Shown here in pieces: positions 48,304 to 58,946 of a stretch of 64,000 nt of DNA. Position numbers and translations under genes: made by a program. Position 1 is the first letter of the stretch, and every line of letters begins with the position of its first letter. Origin of the DNA: Hafnia alvei (GTDB lineage Bacteria > Pseudomonadota > Gammaproteobacteria > Enterobacterales > Enterobacteriaceae); the NCBI RefSeq assembly GCF_034424155.1, contig NZ_CP139992.1, positions 3,302,012-3,366,011 on the forward strand. Direction: 5' to 3'. Below the pieces are notes generated by a model. It saw only the letters and a list, made by a program, of their open reading frames with translations, ran no database searches and was not told the origin of the DNA.

Positions 48304-48951
48304 TTAATAATTCCTCGGAAAGTTATTAAGGATTTTGATCAGCTTACCATGCTGAATATCAATGTAACCACCAAAGCGCAGGTCTGCTAGCACTTTCATA
48401 ACACCACTTCGTGCCAGGTTTGAACGCTGTAAAATATAATCTGCGACGCTTAATTTCGCGCGTTCGCTATCAGAGTAATGAGATAAGTCCTTCAGAAATA
48501 GACAAACAATTTCATAGGTAGAACTGTTTATTAGCATTGATTCATGGTGCAACTGACGATCGTTGAGATACCCTTGATAGTAAAAAACATCACGCCATAG
48601 AGACTGCGACTCTATTATTTCCATAGCTGCTTGTAAGGGTATCGTGCTGACTTCAGCACCTGCAGGAAACTTTAAATGATAGTGATGAGAACGATAAACC
48701 GAACCTTGTAGCCCAAGAATTGAGGGCGCAAACGCCGTTTCAACAAGTCGATTATCCACTTCACGCCATATGTCCACTCGCCCTTTCGTCAGCAGATAAA
48801 CGTCAAACCCAGCATCTTTACCTTTTAGCCGCGCTTCTATGTTCTTGCTGTCGAGTAGGTAGGGTTTGGAGATACTGACAAAAGCAGTCATCAAACGATG
48901 AATACTCTCCAGAGGCTTTTCTATGATGCTACGTTTAATAGAGTTACCCAT
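48304..48951 (-). CDS. CRP/FNR-like winged-helix regulator (IprA/YaiV type)
   Basis: The 215-residue protein has an N-terminal cyclic-nucleotide-binding-like beta-roll (about 35-115, GFDVYLLTKGRVDIWREVDN...APSILGLQGS) and a C-terminal winged helix (LSVADYILQRSNLARSGVMKVLADLRFGGYIDIQHGKLIKI). It lacks the conserved cAMP-contact Arg-Ser pair of CRP and FNR-type cysteines, so its signal is unknown. The architecture resembles enterobacterial IprA/YaiV-like regulators. It lies directly upstream of, and in the same orientation as, the ZirTSU-like operon, with a 375-bp gap, so it is the leading candidate for its local regulator. Confidence 0.78.
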   Translation of the reverse strand: MGNSIKRSIIEKPLESIHRLMTAFVSISKPYLLDSKNIEARLKGKDAGFDVYLLTKGRVDIWREVDNRLVETAFAPSILGLQGSVYRSHHYHLKFPAGAEVSTIPLQAAMEIIESQSLWRDVFYYQGYLNDRQLHHESMLINSSTYEIVCLFLKDLSHYSDSERAKLSVADYILQRSNLARSGVMKVLADLRFGGYIDIQHGKLIKILNNFPRNY

Positions 48952-49092
48952 AAAAATGTCAAATTTATTGTAAGTTCAGTCAGTATATCCTAAATCATCT
49001 TAGGTGTAGAAAAGCCCCTCTTGACAGTAGTTGGCTTTTCTCACTTGCCCATAGCATGCCACGGTTCCTTTAAAACGGTGGCAATCTCACAC

Positions 49093-49893
49093 CTACCACC
49101 ATTGATGGAAATGGTGTACTGGCCCTATACCATGGCCAACTTCTAATGAATCTGCGGCCTCTAAGGCTTTTTGCAGATAACTTTTGGCGGCAAGCACCGT
49201 TTCATTCCAGTTCTGATATCGTGGGCGTAGCGCCGCAAGCGCCGCCGATAGCGTGCAACCAGTACCGTGGGTATGACGAGTATTCACCCGTGGTGCGGTA
49301 AAGCGCTGTTCGCCATCGCGACTAAATAGCCAATCCGGACTTTCGCTGTCGCTCAGATGCCCGCCTTTCATCAAAACCGCTTGGCATCCCATATCCAACA
49401 ATGCGTGGCCTTGTCGGCGCATTTCATCTTCATTGGTCGCCATTGGATAATCTAAAAGCGCAGCTGCTTCAGGCAGATTTGGGGTGATAAGCGCGACTTT
49501 GGGGAGCAGCAAATCCCGCACGGCCTGCACCGCTTCTGGGGCTAGCAATGGATCGCCGCTTTTTGCCACCATCACCGTATCCAACACCACAAAAGGAATA
49601 GGATACAGGTCTAACGCCTGCGCGACCTGCGCGACGATATCGGCGTTGGCCAACATGCCAATTTTTGCGCTGTCGATACGAACATCGGTGAGCACGGACG
49701 CCAACTGGGCGCCCACAAACTGAGGTTCAATCTCATAAACAGACTGCACACCGCGTGTGTTCTGCGCCACCAGCGCCGTGATCACGCTGGTGCCGTAGGC
49801 ACCCAACGCGGAGAACGTTTTGAGATCGGCCTGAATGCCTGCGCCGCCGCTCGGATCGGTTCCTGCGATGGTTAGTGCATTAATACGTTTCAT
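49093..49893 (-). CDS. thiD: Hydroxymethylpyrimidine/phosphomethylpyrimidine kinase ThiD
   Basis: ThiD phosphorylates HMP and HMP-phosphate to give HMP pyrophosphate for thiamine synthesis and salvage. The product is 266 residues, as in E. coli. Motifs include [20 protein letters not shown] at the N-terminus, [11 protein letters not shown], and the anion-hole region [19 protein letters not shown] lies about 7 bases before the ATG, which overlaps the end of thiM (ATGA). It is the second gene of a riboswitch-controlled thiMD unit. Confidence 0.96.
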   Translation of the reverse strand: MKRINALTIAGTDPSGGAGIQADLKTFSALGAYGTSVITALVAQNTRGVQSVYEIEPQFVGAQLASVLTDVRIDSAKIGMLANADIVAQVAQALDLYPIPFVVLDTVMVAKSGDPLLAPEAVQAVRDLLLPKVALITPNLPEAAALLDYPMATNEDEMRRQGHALLDMGCQAVLMKGGHLSDSESPDWLFSRDGEQRFTAPRVNTRHTHGTGCTLSAALAALRPRYQNWNETVLAAKSYLQKALEAADSLEVGHGIGPVHHFHQWW

Positions 49894-50729
49894 GAGCGAT
49901 CTCCAGAGCGAATAAAATCCTGCGGGGTTAAGTGATATAGCGCGTCGATAAAAGCGGGTACAAAGCTGCCGGGGCCATGGGATACAGCAACCGCGCGCTC
50001 ACCAGCTAATGACATCGCTTGGCAGGCGGTGGCAACGGCCAACAAAAGGTCGGTCTGCCGAACGCTAAACGCCGCTACCACGGCGGACAATGCGCAGCCA
50101 GTTCCTACGACACGAGTCATCAGCGCGTCACCGCCGGTGACGCCATACACTCTTTCACCGTCTGTGACATAATCCGTTGCACCGGTTACAGCCACCACGG
50201 CTCCCGTTTGCAGCGCCAGAGCCTGAGCCGCTGGCAATGCCGCCGCCGAGTCATCGGTGCTATCAACGCCGCGACCGCCCGCTTCCATTCCGCTCAATGC
50301 CAATATTTCTGAGGCATTGCCACGAATAACGCTGGGCTTCAGCGCTAGAAGCTGACGTGCAAATTCGGTGCGATAAGCCAATCCGCCAACGGCAACCGGA
50401 TCAAGCACCCACGGCTTTTGATGCTGATTGGCAGACTCAATGGCCGCTAACATCGACTGCGCTCGTTGCGCATGCAAAGTACCAATGTTGATTAACAGCG
50501 CGTCAGCCAATGAAGAGAATTGCGCAGCCTCTTGCGGCTCAACCACCATGGCTGGCGATGCTCCTAGCGCCAACAGCACGTTCGCAGTAAATGTTTGAAC
50601 GACTTCATTGGTGAGACAATGGACCAACGGAGCGTGATGGCGAAACTGAGCAAAAGCGGCAGCGGCGCTTTCACCGGGTAATTCGATGTGGGGAAATTCG
50701 GTAAGGTGTGGATTCGACGCGATGGACAT
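49890..50729 (-). CDS. thiM: Hydroxyethylthiazole kinase ThiM
   Basis: ThiM phosphorylates the thiazole alcohol for thiamine salvage. The 279-residue product (262 in E. coli) has an N-terminal extension of about 15 residues and conserved motifs [42 protein letters not shown] ([12 protein letters not shown]) and [24 protein letters not shown] directly precedes the ATG at 50729. It is downstream of a TPP riboswitch and overlaps thiD by 4 bases. Confidence 0.95.
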   Translation of the reverse strand: MSIASNPHLTEFPHIELPGESAAAAFAQFRHHAPLVHCLTNEVVQTFTANVLLALGASPAMVVEPQEAAQFSSLADALLINIGTLHAQRAQSMLAAIESANQHQKPWVLDPVAVGGLAYRTEFARQLLALKPSVIRGNASEILALSGMEAGGRGVDSTDDSAAALPAAQALALQTGAVVAVTGATDYVTDGERVYGVTGGDALMTRVVGTGCALSAVVAAFSVRQTDLLLAVATACQAMSLAGERAVAVSHGPGSFVPAFIDALYHLTPQDFIRSGDRS

Positions 50730-50776
50730 ATTCCTCCCAACCGGCGGTCAAGAAGACGATGCGCTCATGCACCGAG

Positions 50777-50858
50777 ACTTCCCTACGCTGGCATAATCCA
50801 GATCAGGTAATACGGGTAAGTTCTCAGCCCTTTCATTTTCATGTGGGCACCCCGAGTC
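50777..50858 (-). promoter_or_regulatory. TPP riboswitch (THI element) controlling thiMD
   Basis: On the minus strand the region starts with ACTCGGGGTGCCC, continues with GGGCTGAGA and ACCCGTATTACCTGATCTGG, and ends in GCCAGCGTAGGGAAGT. These are the conserved thi-box blocks that bind thiamine pyrophosphate. The distance of about 48 nt to the thiM start codon, and the exposed GGGAGG ribosome site, fit translational control by ribosome-site sequestration as in E. coli thiM. Confidence 0.96.
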
Positions 50859-50920
50859 AAGGCATTCATTATTGGGAACACAGAGCGCCACGTCAAGGTC
50901 AACGGGCGCTCCAGCTCATG

Positions 50921-52672
50921 TTACTTCTGATGTTCTGCGCAGTCGCAGCCCCAGTTTTTCAACTTGGAGGTTTTACCGATGCCCGGATTAAGCGTGTTAG
51001 TCGGGTCATTTTGTTGATAGAAAGCTTTCAGCTGTGGCTTAGCCTTGTACAGATGACCAACGTTATGCTCCGCAGGATATTCCGCGCCGCGCGTATCCAG
51101 CAGCGCGAGCATTTTTTCCTTCAGCGCATGCACATCGACGCCTTTTTTAACAATGTAATCCTGATGGAAAACGTAGCACATGAAATGCCCATAATAGAGG
51201 CGGTGCACCAGCGCATCGTCAAATTCCGGCGGCAGACGCTCGAACCAATCATGATCGTTGCGGCGCAGCGCAATATCGAGCGCAAGAATGTCTTCAACTT
51301 CTTTGCTGTGCACCGCGTTATAGCGGATTGCCGCGCCCGCAGCGGCAAATCGATGTAAGAATGCTTTTGCTCCCTCTTCTGCCGTGCAGACAAAAAACTC
51401 CCCTTCGGCCTGAGCAAAATAGGATTCCAGCCACGCGCGCGCTTCCTCAATGCCCTCGCCCGACATTTTTAGCATCAGATGATGCTCAAAGCGGTTGCGA
51501 TACTCTTTCAAACGTTTGGGTAAATGCGATGGCAGCAGGTGACTCAGTGTTTGCATGGTGCGATCGACCAAATGACTTGGCAGGAAAGGCACTTTGCCAA
51601 AGATGGCATCCATACGCCCTTTCAGGGTAAAGAACATCGGCATTTTGTCGGTGCCCAGTTTGTCGATCATCACAAAAGTATCTTTGCCATACACTTCCGC
51701 AATATCGAAAATATCGCGATGCATGTACTCACCCGCCACCGGCAGATTTTTGAAATTCGCCAGCATATGCCGACGCAGTTCGGTCAACACCTGCGGCTGG
51801 TTGGTGCCGATATAGAAGACCTGCGATGAGGATTGCGCCGGGAAAGTATCTAAGCGCACCGCAAATACCGCAAGTTTGCCCGCACAGCCAGAGGCTTCGA
51901 ACAAACGGCGTTCATCGGCGTTAAAGCGTGATGGCGTATCCGCTTCAACGTCGCGAATTCGCTCGGCATAATCGTGATCGGACGCCTGACGTTCGCTATG
52001 TTCAACGTCTTGCGGGCCGTACTTCTGGTTTTCCAAACGCGTCAGGATCTCTTCTGGTGTACTACCCAGCGCAATGCCCAGATGGTTAACCAACTCAACC
52101 TGCCCGAGCTCATTAACTCGGCCATACAGCGCCATTTCGGTGTACGCAGGGCCGCGGTGTACCAGCGAGCCGCCAGAGTTATTACATACGCCGCCCACGA
52201 CCGATGCGCCAATGCAGGAAGAACCAATCACCGAATGTGGCTCACGCCCCAACGGTTTTAAGATGCGTTCTAGATGCCACAGCGTGCTGCCCGGCAAAGC
52301 CACAACCTGCTTGCCTTCGTCCAACAGCTGAATTTTATCCAAGCGCTGGGTGCTAATAATGACGATTTCGCGATCGTAGTCGTTACCGCTCGGCGTGGAA
52401 CCTTCGGTGAGTCCGGTGTTAGCCGCCTGCATCAGCACAATTTTATCGGCCTCAACGCTGGCCTTAAACACCTTCCATTGTTCGAGCAAACTGCCTGGGA
52501 AGACCACCGCCAACGCATCGCCCTGTCCGGAACGAAAGCCTTTGCGATAGCGTTCAGTTTTACGCGCGTCGGTAAGAATATGAGATTTACCCACGATATC
52601 CGTGAGTTGTTGAATTAACACCCGCGAGTCGGAAGTCTGACTCGCACCAAGAGGTTGTTCCTGCATAGCCAT
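50921..52672 (-). CDS. dld: Quinone-dependent D-lactate dehydrogenase Dld
   Basis: Dld is a peripheral membrane FAD enzyme that oxidises D-lactate to pyruvate and reduces quinone. The 583-residue product (571 in E. coli) has the FAD-binding PCMH fold with NTGLTEGSTPSGNDYDREIVIIST and GSSCIGASVVGGVCNNSGGSLV, followed by the membrane-binding and cap domains and a C-terminal NPGIGKTSK. AAGGA precedes the ATG at 52672 closely; the ATG two codons later is a reasonable alternative. It is a single gene between the thiM riboswitch and the cysH terminator. Confidence 0.95.
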   Translation of the reverse strand: MAMQEQPLGASQTSDSRVLIQQLTDIVGKSHILTDARKTERYRKGFRSGQGDALAVVFPGSLLEQWKVFKASVEADKIVLMQAANTGLTEGSTPSGNDYDREIVIISTQRLDKIQLLDEGKQVVALPGSTLWHLERILKPLGREPHSVIGSSCIGASVVGGVCNNSGGSLVHRGPAYTEMALYGRVNELGQVELVNHLGIALGSTPEEILTRLENQKYGPQDVEHSERQASDHDYAERIRDVEADTPSRFNADERRLFEASGCAGKLAVFAVRLDTFPAQSSSQVFYIGTNQPQVLTELRRHMLANFKNLPVAGEYMHRDIFDIAEVYGKDTFVMIDKLGTDKMPMFFTLKGRMDAIFGKVPFLPSHLVDRTMQTLSHLLPSHLPKRLKEYRNRFEHHLMLKMSGEGIEEARAWLESYFAQAEGEFFVCTAEEGAKAFLHRFAAAGAAIRYNAVHSKEVEDILALDIALRRNDHDWFERLPPEFDDALVHRLYYGHFMCYVFHQDYIVKKGVDVHALKEKMLALLDTRGAEYPAEHNVGHLYKAKPQLKAFYQQNDPTNTLNPGIGKTSKLKNWGCDCAEHQK

Positions 52673-52770
52673 AGTCCTTTTATTAGTATGATGAATCCTT
52701 TCGAGGATACCGCTTTTTGCTTTAATGTGAAAAAAATTATACTGGAAAGTTAAATAAATAATATATGGGC

Positions 52771-52796
52771 AAAAAAAACCTGACGCTAAGGTCAGG
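52771..52796 (-). terminator. Terminator of cysJIH
   Basis: A 6-bp stem (52779-52784 with 52791-52796) is followed on the minus strand by eight T (plus A at 52771-52778). Confidence 0.85.
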
Positions 52797-52815
52797 CTGT
52801 TTATCTCAGTAAAGG

Positions 52816-53547
52816 CTACTCATGTAATCCACATTCGCGTTTTAGCCCAAAGAATCGCGTTTCTTCTTCCGCCATTCCCGGCTCCCATTTACGCGTAGTG
52901 TGAGTATCACCCACGGACAGATAACCTTGCTCCCACAGCGGGTGATAGCTGAGCCCATGCTGCTGTAAGTATTGATAAATCTGCTGATTATCCCAATCGA
53001 TAATCGGCAGTATTTTAAACACCCCGCGCTGAATCGCGAGCACCGGTAAATGCGCACGGCTGCCTGATTGCTCGCGCCGCAGGCCAGCAAACCACGTTTG
53101 CGCCCCGAGCTCGCGCAATGCACGGTTCATCGGCTCAACTTTGTTAATATCGTTGTAGCGCTCAATGCCCTCAACACCTTGCTCCCAAAGTTTGCCATAG
53201 CGAGCCTCTTGCCACGCAGCCGACTGCTCAGCGCGGTAAACCTTGAGATTCAAATTCAGCTTTTCGTGCAGGGTATCGATGAACTGGTAGGTTTCAGGAA
53301 ACAAATAGCCGGTATCCGTTAAGATCACCGGAATATCCGGTAGCTCACGGGTGACCAAATGCAGCGATACCGCTGCCTGAATGCCAAAACTCGAAGAGAG
53401 CGCAAATTCGGCGGGCAAATGCTCTAGCGCCCAACGCACCCTTTCCTGCGCACTCAGTTTTTCTAACTGAGTGTTAATTTCAGCTAACGCCATAACCTGT
53501 TCGACTTTGGGTAAGGCTTTCAGCTCATGTAAGTTTAATGCAGACAT
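52816..53547 (-). CDS. cysH: PAPS reductase CysH
   Basis: CysH reduces 3'-phosphoadenylyl sulfate to sulfite with thioredoxin. The 243-residue product (244 in E. coli) has the PP-loop-like [28 protein letters not shown], the [27 protein letters not shown]-terminus with its redox cysteine, and lacks the FeS cysteine pairs of APS reductases, as expected. The ATG at 53547 has GGAGAA upstream; the open frame further upstream runs into a palindromic repeat and is not coding. It is third in cysJIH. Confidence 0.96.
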   Translation of the reverse strand: MSALNLHELKALPKVEQVMALAEINTQLEKLSAQERVRWALEHLPAEFALSSSFGIQAAVSLHLVTRELPDIPVILTDTGYLFPETYQFIDTLHEKLNLNLKVYRAEQSAAWQEARYGKLWEQGVEGIERYNDINKVEPMNRALRELGAQTWFAGLRREQSGSRAHLPVLAIQRGVFKILPIIDWDNQQIYQYLQQHGLSYHPLWEQGYLSVGDTHTTRKWEPGMAEEETRFFGLKRECGLHE

Positions 53548-53572
53548 AAAATTCTCCGCGATGAACCAGCAT

Positions 53573-53700
53573 CCCCCTCCCAACCTCCCCCTTCTCAGGG
53601 GGAGGGGCATAACAGCAACACCTTTTAGCTCTCAGAGAAAGAACATATACAGCATCACCGTTCAGCCCCCTCCCCTGACAAGGGGAGGGTTGGGGTGGGG
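53573..53700. repeat. GC-rich paired palindromic repeat, copy 2
   Basis: Two facing hairpin units (CCTCCCCCTTCTCAGGGGG near 53585 and CCTCCCCTGACAAGGGG near 53668) are flanked by TCCCCCTCCCAAC and GTTGGGGTGGGG arms and separated by about 65 bp. The copy lies inside the cysJIH operon between cysI and cysH. Confidence 0.85.
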
Positions 53701-53712
53701 TATTAGCATCAA

Positions 53713-55458
53713 TCAGTCATAAAAATCTCTTGCCGGATCCAGCACCGGGCGCACGATCCCTGCGCGAATGGTGAAATCACCAAAGCCTTCATCGGCTTCA
53801 CGCTCTTTCGCCCAGCGACCGACCAGTTCGTCAATCACGCCGAGGATTTCGGCATCGGTGATGTTTTCGCGATACATTCTCGGGATCCGCGTTCCGGCGC
53901 GATTCCCACCTAAATGCAGGTTGTAGCGCCCCAGCGCTTTTCCGACGAGACCAATTTCCGCCAGCAGCGCACGACCACAGCCGTTTGGACAGCCTGTGAC
54001 TCGCAGAACAATATGCTCATCGCCAACGCCATGGCTTTGCATAATTTCTTCAACCTGAGTCACAAACTGCGGCAGGAAACGCTCGGCTTCCGCCATCGCC
54101 AGCGGACAAGTTGGGTACGACACGCAGGCCATCGAGTTTTTACGCTGCTCGCTGACGCCGTCGTCGATCAGGCCATGTTCACGCGCAATCTGTTCTATGC
54201 GGGCTTTGTCTTTTTCAGCCACGCCCGCCACGATCAGGTTTTGATTGGCCGTCAGACGGAAATCGCCCTGATGAATCTTGGCGATCTCCACCATGCCGGT
54301 TTTCAACGGCCGATTTGGATAGTCCAGAATGCGCCCATTTTCAATAAACAGCGTCAAATGCCATTTATTATCAATACCTTTCACCCAGCCAATGCGATCG
54401 CCGCGTCCGGTAAACTCATAAGGACGTACCGGCTCGAACGTCACTCCCGCACGCTTTTCCACTTCAGCTTTGAAGTTTTCTACGCCGACGCGCTCCAAGG
54501 TGTACTTGGTTTTTGCATTCTTACGATTGGTACGGTTTCCCCAGTCGCGCTGCGTTGTCACCACGCCTTCAGCCACGGCCAATGTGTGCTCGACGGGAAT
54601 AAAGCCAAGCTCGCTGGCCGTGCGGGCATAGGTCGCCTTATCGCCATGAGCAATAGACAGCCCACCACCGACCAGCACGTTGAAGCCGATCAGCTTGCCG
54701 TTTTCCGCAATCGCCACGAAGTTGAGATCGTTGGCATGCAAATCCACATCGTTTTGCGGCGGGATCACCACCGTAGTTTTGAACTTACGCGGTAAATAGG
54801 TTGCACCGAGAATCGGCTCTTCATCGGTGGTTTCGACTTTTTCCTGATCCAGCCACACTTCTGCATAGGCGCGAGTGCGCGGCAACAGATGTTCAGACAG
54901 TTTTTTCGCCCACTCATAGGCTTCTTGGTGCAGCTCAGACTCCACGGGATTCGACGTGCACAGCACGTTGCGGTTAACGTCATTGGCGGTCGCCAGCGCA
55001 TCTAACCCCAAACGATTAAGCAACTGATGCACCGGTTTGACGTTTTGCTTCAATATGCCGTGAAACTGGAACGTTTGACGGTTGGTAATACGAATGCTGC
55101 CGTACAGCGTGCTTTCGTCGGCAAACTTATCGATACCCAGCCATTGCTGTGGCGTCATCACGCCGCCCGGTAAACGGCAGCGCAGCATCATGGCATGACG
55201 TGGTTCTAACTTTTGCTCGGCGCGTTCGGCACGAATATCGCGGTCATCCTGCTGATACATGCCGTGAAAACGGATCAGCAGAAAGTTGTCGCCGTTAAAA
55301 CCACCGGTCAGGCCATCATTTAAATCTTCGGCAATGGTGCCGCGTAAAAAATTGCTCTCACGCTTAAGGCGCTCAGCGTCGGCCAAGGGTGCATCAACCA
55401 CCAAGGGCCCCGGGTGTTTGCTGCTAAAAGCGTAATTATCTTGCATCGATTTGCTCAT
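53713..55458 (-). CDS. cysI: Sulfite reductase hemoprotein beta subunit CysI
   Basis: CysI reduces sulfite to sulfide using a coupled siroheme and [4Fe-4S] cluster and electrons from CysJ. The 581-residue product (570 in E. coli) contains the four cluster ligands in [17 protein letters not shown] and [10 protein letters not shown], the arginines of the siroheme pocket ([11 protein letters not shown]), and [20 protein letters not shown]. It begins 2 bp after cysJ ends. A palindromic repeat separates it from cysH. Confidence 0.96.
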   Translation of the reverse strand: MSKSMQDNYAFSSKHPGPLVVDAPLADAERLKRESNFLRGTIAEDLNDGLTGGFNGDNFLLIRFHGMYQQDDRDIRAERAEQKLEPRHAMMLRCRLPGGVMTPQQWLGIDKFADESTLYGSIRITNRQTFQFHGILKQNVKPVHQLLNRLGLDALATANDVNRNVLCTSNPVESELHQEAYEWAKKLSEHLLPRTRAYAEVWLDQEKVETTDEEPILGATYLPRKFKTTVVIPPQNDVDLHANDLNFVAIAENGKLIGFNVLVGGGLSIAHGDKATYARTASELGFIPVEHTLAVAEGVVTTQRDWGNRTNRKNAKTKYTLERVGVENFKAEVEKRAGVTFEPVRPYEFTGRGDRIGWVKGIDNKWHLTLFIENGRILDYPNRPLKTGMVEIAKIHQGDFRLTANQNLIVAGVAEKDKARIEQIAREHGLIDDGVSEQRKNSMACVSYPTCPLAMAEAERFLPQFVTQVEEIMQSHGVGDEHIVLRVTGCPNGCGRALLAEIGLVGKALGRYNLHLGGNRAGTRIPRMYRENITDAEILGVIDELVGRWAKEREADEGFGDFTIRAGIVRPVLDPARDFYD

Positions 55459-55460
55459 TA

Positions 55461-57263
55461 TTAGTAAACGTCCCGCTGATAGCGGCGCTCAACGCGCAGC
55501 TCACTTAAAAATTCATCGGCCTGTTCGGCATCCATTCCACCGTGTTCAGCCAATAGCTCCAGTAACGCCTGTTCAACGTCTTTCGCCATGCGGTTGGCGT
55601 CTCCGCAGACGTAAATATGTGCGCCCTGTTCGATCCAGCGCCAAACCTCGGCCCCTTGCTCACGCAGCTTGTCCTGTACATAGACTTTATGTTTTTGATC
55701 GCGTGACCAAGCCAAATCGATACGGGATAGAACGCCGTCTTTAACAAAGCGCTGCCATTCCACCTGATACAGAAAATCTTCGGTGAAGTGAGGATTGCCA
55801 AAGAAAAGCCAGTTAAGACCTTCTGCCCCTTCGGCTGCGCGTTGTTGAATAAACGCACGGAACGGTGCAATGCCGGTGCCAGGGCCAATCATAATGACCG
55901 GCGTTTGTGGATTCGCAGGCAGACGGAAATTGTCGTTATGCTCAATGAAAACGCGCAGCTCGCCATCTTCTTCCAGACGATCGGCCAAATAGCCAGAAGC
56001 ACCGCCGGTGCGGGCGCGACCATCAATCTCATAACGCACCACGCCAACGGTAATATGCACTTCACTGCCCACTTCCTCTTGGGAAGATGCGATGGAATAA
56101 AGACGCGGCGTTAGCGGGCGTAACAGCGCCACTAGCTGCTCTGCGTCTAAATCTGCCGGTGCTTGGCGGATCATATCCGGCAGCGGCGTGGTTTGTGCGT
56201 ATTGTTGCAGTTGATGCTTATCCGCTAAGAGCTCAATCAAACGCTCATCGCGCGAAAGCGCCGCGTATTTTTCTACGATAACGGTGGTGTTTTGCGTTAG
56301 CTCCAAGCGTTCGGTCAGCGCCTCACGCAGCGTCATCGTTTGGTCGTTGAGAGTGACCGTCTCGTCGCCGGTACGCCAAATCAGGCCAATAATTTCTTCA
56401 ACCAAATCAGGATCGTTGTGATACCACACGCCCAGTGCGTCGCCCGGCTGGTAACTCAAGCCTGATTCGCCGAGATCGATTTCAATATGACGCACGTCTT
56501 TATCCGAGTTGCGTCCGGTAATTTTTTGCTTCACCGCCAAAGAGGCGGTGAGCGGGGATTCTTTGCTGTATGGGCTGCTCACGATCTGCGCCACGCTTCC
56601 CGCTACGCTAACCTGAGTCTGCGCCGCCGTTGCCTGTGGCACGCGCTGTTTCAAAACGTCTACGATCTGCTTACGCCATGCTTCTGCCGCCGATTTGAAA
56701 TCAACATCGGCGTCGGCGCGGTCGAATAAGCGCTCACCACCCAATTCTGCTAAACGGGCATCAAAATCTTTTCCGGTCTGGCAAAAGTTTTCATAAGACG
56801 TATCACCAAGGCCAAACACCGCAAACGCCGTTCCTGCCATCTGAGGGGCTTTTTTGGAGAACAAATATTTGTGCAACGCGACGGCCTCTTCCGGCGGTTC
56901 ACCTTCCCCTTGGGTTGAAGCAACAATCAGCAGCAGTTTTTCCTGCGCGATCTGTTTGAATTTATAGTCACCCGCGTTAACCAACGTCACACCCAAACCC
57001 GCGGCGGCCAAATCATCGCGTAGCTGTTCAGCCACCCGTCGCGCGTTGCCCGTTTGCGAAGCAGAAATCACGGTAATTGAAGCGGCCGCAGCCGGTGCTG
57101 GCGTCACCGCTACCGTGCCCGGCTGTTGATTAACCATTCCCCAGAAATAGCCGGAGAGCCACGCCAGCTGGTGTGGTGAAAACTCACCAATCGCCGACTG
57201 GAGCTTTGCCAATTGCTCCGGCGTGAGTGGAAGCATAGAAGTAGGAGGAGCCTGAGTCGTCAT
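55461..57263 (-). CDS. cysJ: Sulfite reductase flavoprotein alpha subunit CysJ
   Basis: CysJ carries electrons from NADPH through FAD and FMN to CysI. The 600-residue product (599 in E. coli) has an N-terminal flavodoxin-like FMN domain ([28 protein letters not shown]), then FAD-binding ([12 protein letters not shown]) and NADPH-binding parts ([35 protein letters not shown]) and ends ...[15 protein letters not shown] lies about 10 bases upstream. It heads cysJIH, which in E. coli is activated by CysB, and is divergent from queD. Confidence 0.96.
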   Translation of the reverse strand: MTTQAPPTSMLPLTPEQLAKLQSAIGEFSPHQLAWLSGYFWGMVNQQPGTVAVTPAPAAAASITVISASQTGNARRVAEQLRDDLAAAGLGVTLVNAGDYKFKQIAQEKLLLIVASTQGEGEPPEEAVALHKYLFSKKAPQMAGTAFAVFGLGDTSYENFCQTGKDFDARLAELGGERLFDRADADVDFKSAAEAWRKQIVDVLKQRVPQATAAQTQVSVAGSVAQIVSSPYSKESPLTASLAVKQKITGRNSDKDVRHIEIDLGESGLSYQPGDALGVWYHNDPDLVEEIIGLIWRTGDETVTLNDQTMTLREALTERLELTQNTTVIVEKYAALSRDERLIELLADKHQLQQYAQTTPLPDMIRQAPADLDAEQLVALLRPLTPRLYSIASSQEEVGSEVHITVGVVRYEIDGRARTGGASGYLADRLEEDGELRVFIEHNDNFRLPANPQTPVIMIGPGTGIAPFRAFIQQRAAEGAEGLNWLFFGNPHFTEDFLYQVEWQRFVKDGVLSRIDLAWSRDQKHKVYVQDKLREQGAEVWRWIEQGAHIYVCGDANRMAKDVEQALLELLAEHGGMDAEQADEFLSELRVERRYQRDVY

Positions 57264-57751
57264 TGCTAAGTGTTCCTTGCACAGTGATCCCTTTGGTACT
57301 TCAAGCAGCCTCAGACTTAGCTTTAAGAACCGTGGGTGTGGCGAATTGATGTAGCGCTTTTTGTAAGGTTACCTAGCTGGATAATAACAATTAAATAAGT
57401 GATGGAAATAACAAATAACCATTTGAACTAACCACTAATTCAGGTAGGTGATAGAGGCTGGGGTGTTTTAGGTTAAAACCTATAAAATCAATGAATAACA
57501 GCTAGTTATTACATAATCATTTCTGCTCACTTTACTATTGGCTTTATTCTTTACATCGAAAGGAGTCTTAATAGATAGGATCAAACTTTTCATAGCCCGT
57601 TAAAAAAATAACGGGTCAGAAATAAAACAAGTCGCCTCTTAGACATTAAAGAATAAATTTTCTGCTTATACTCAAACAATCGCGGTAAAACTACCGCCAA
57701 CGGGCGCTTTCCGGTAGTATGCGCAGGTTTTTTAGGTTACGAGGCGTCATC
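57264..57751. other. Divergent intergenic region cysJ/queD
   Basis: This 488-bp stretch must hold the cysJ promoter with CysB sites; the A/T-rich block at about 57380-57420 (ATAACAATTAAATAAG, AAATAACAAATAACC) is the kind of sequence CysB binds, but its consensus is too loose to call. A small inverted repeat lies at 57596-57615 and another (ACTACCG/CGGTAGT, 57693-57718) in the queD leader. No gene is supported. Confidence 0.5.
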
Positions 57752-58111
57752 ATGACAACCACCCTGTTTAAAGATTTTCAGTTTGAAGCTGCGCACCATC
57801 TGCCCCACGTTCCGGAAGGACATAAGTGTGGTCGCCTGCATGGCCATTCGTTTTTAGTACGCATTGAAATTACCGGCGAAGTGGATGCTTATACCGGCTG
57901 GGTGATGGATTTTGCCGAGCTGAAAGCGGCGTTCAAACCCATTCTGGATCGCCTCGACCATTATTATCTGAATGATATTCCTGGTCTTGAGAACCCAACC
58001 AGCGAAGTGTTAGCCCAGTGGATTTGGCAACAGCTGAAACCTGAGCTGCCGTTGCTAAGCGCCGTACTGGTGAAAGAAACCTGCACCGCAGGCTGCACCT
58101 ATCGCGGTTGA
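57752..58111 (+). CDS. queD: 6-carboxytetrahydropterin synthase QueD
   Basis: QueD converts dihydroneopterin triphosphate to 6-carboxy-5,6,7,8-tetrahydropterin, the first committed step to queuosine; QueE, which acts next, is encoded at 62729-63400. The 119-residue product (121 in E. coli) has zinc ligands in [22 protein letters not shown], including the catalytic cysteine, and the ...[12 protein letters not shown] end. The ATG at 57752 has GAGG about 8 bases upstream; the open frame continues 11 codons upstream without similarity. Confidence 0.95.
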   Translation: MTTTLFKDFQFEAAHHLPHVPEGHKCGRLHGHSFLVRIEITGEVDAYTGWVMDFAELKAAFKPILDRLDHYYLNDIPGLENPTSEVLAQWIWQQLKPELPLLSAVLVKETCTAGCTYRG

Positions 58112-58193
58112 TAGTTGCCATGATGTGACCGGTATGGCACCGGTCACATAAACGTCTTGCCGCTATCGCGCGTATCAATAGCGCAGTGATTGA

Positions 58194-58508
58194 TTAGCGT
58201 TTTGACAGCAAGAGCCCCAGAATCAACCCTGCCGTTGCCCCAATTCCCACGCTGTGCCACGGTTTATTCCGCACGTAGCCATTCACATCACAGCAGGCAT
58301 TTTTCACCCGATCCGTTACAGGACACGGTGTATCGCCGCTGATGCGCGCTTTCACCTCACGCAGCGTATCTTGTGCGCTACGGCGCAGCGAAGCGATTTC
58401 ATCCTCCGTTTTATCCGCCCCCTCCTGCAACACACCTTCAAGTGCATCCGCCAGCAATGAAACCTCTTCTTCGATGCTACGTTCAACTTTATCGGTTTTT
58501 CTAAACAT
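58194..58508 (-). CDS. elaB: ElaB/YqjD-family membrane-anchored ribosome-binding protein
   Basis: The 104-residue DUF883 protein resembles E. coli ElaB (101 residues): a charged helical N-terminal domain with a coiled-coil-like EEEVSLLADALEGVLQ, then NKPWHSVGIGATAGLILGLLLSKR as a C-terminal tail anchor. ElaB, YqjD and YgaM bind ribosomes at the inner membrane in stationary phase and help in stress tolerance. Two cysteines, in TPCPVTD and NACCDVN, are not typical. AGAGGGA precedes the ATG at 58508; the longer frame is not coding. The symbol follows closest similarity and could be another paralogue of the trio. Confidence 0.78.
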   Translation of the reverse strand: MFRKTDKVERSIEEEVSLLADALEGVLQEGADKTEDEIASLRRSAQDTLREVKARISGDTPCPVTDRVKNACCDVNGYVRNKPWHSVGIGATAGLILGLLLSKR

Positions 58509-58585
58509 AGTGTTCCCTCTTGCTGTATCAAAATCATGTTCAAAGGATTGGCGAAAAATGATTAGCAAATTTAATGTCAGCTAAC

Positions 58586-58784
<199 letters not shown>

Positions 58785-58946
58785 AGCATAGTTGAAACTC
58801 AGCGATAAGGGCTCGGAGTGTTCTGGAAAGCGCTGTTTAAAAAATCTGCTCGACAGAATCTTCGGCTTCGCCTATTTTCGTTAATAGCCTGTACACAGGC
58901 AGCGTCGCTCGGACGGTCCGGGCGCTAACGTCATCTTGAGGTATCT

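Noticed and set aside
53914..54795. 293-codon plus-strand open frame opposite cysI
   Set aside because: It is a high-GC shadow frame; cysI carries all cluster ligands and has the expected length.
57596..57718. Possible riboswitch in the queD leader
   Set aside because: There are small hairpins but no PreQ1 riboswitch signature sequences.
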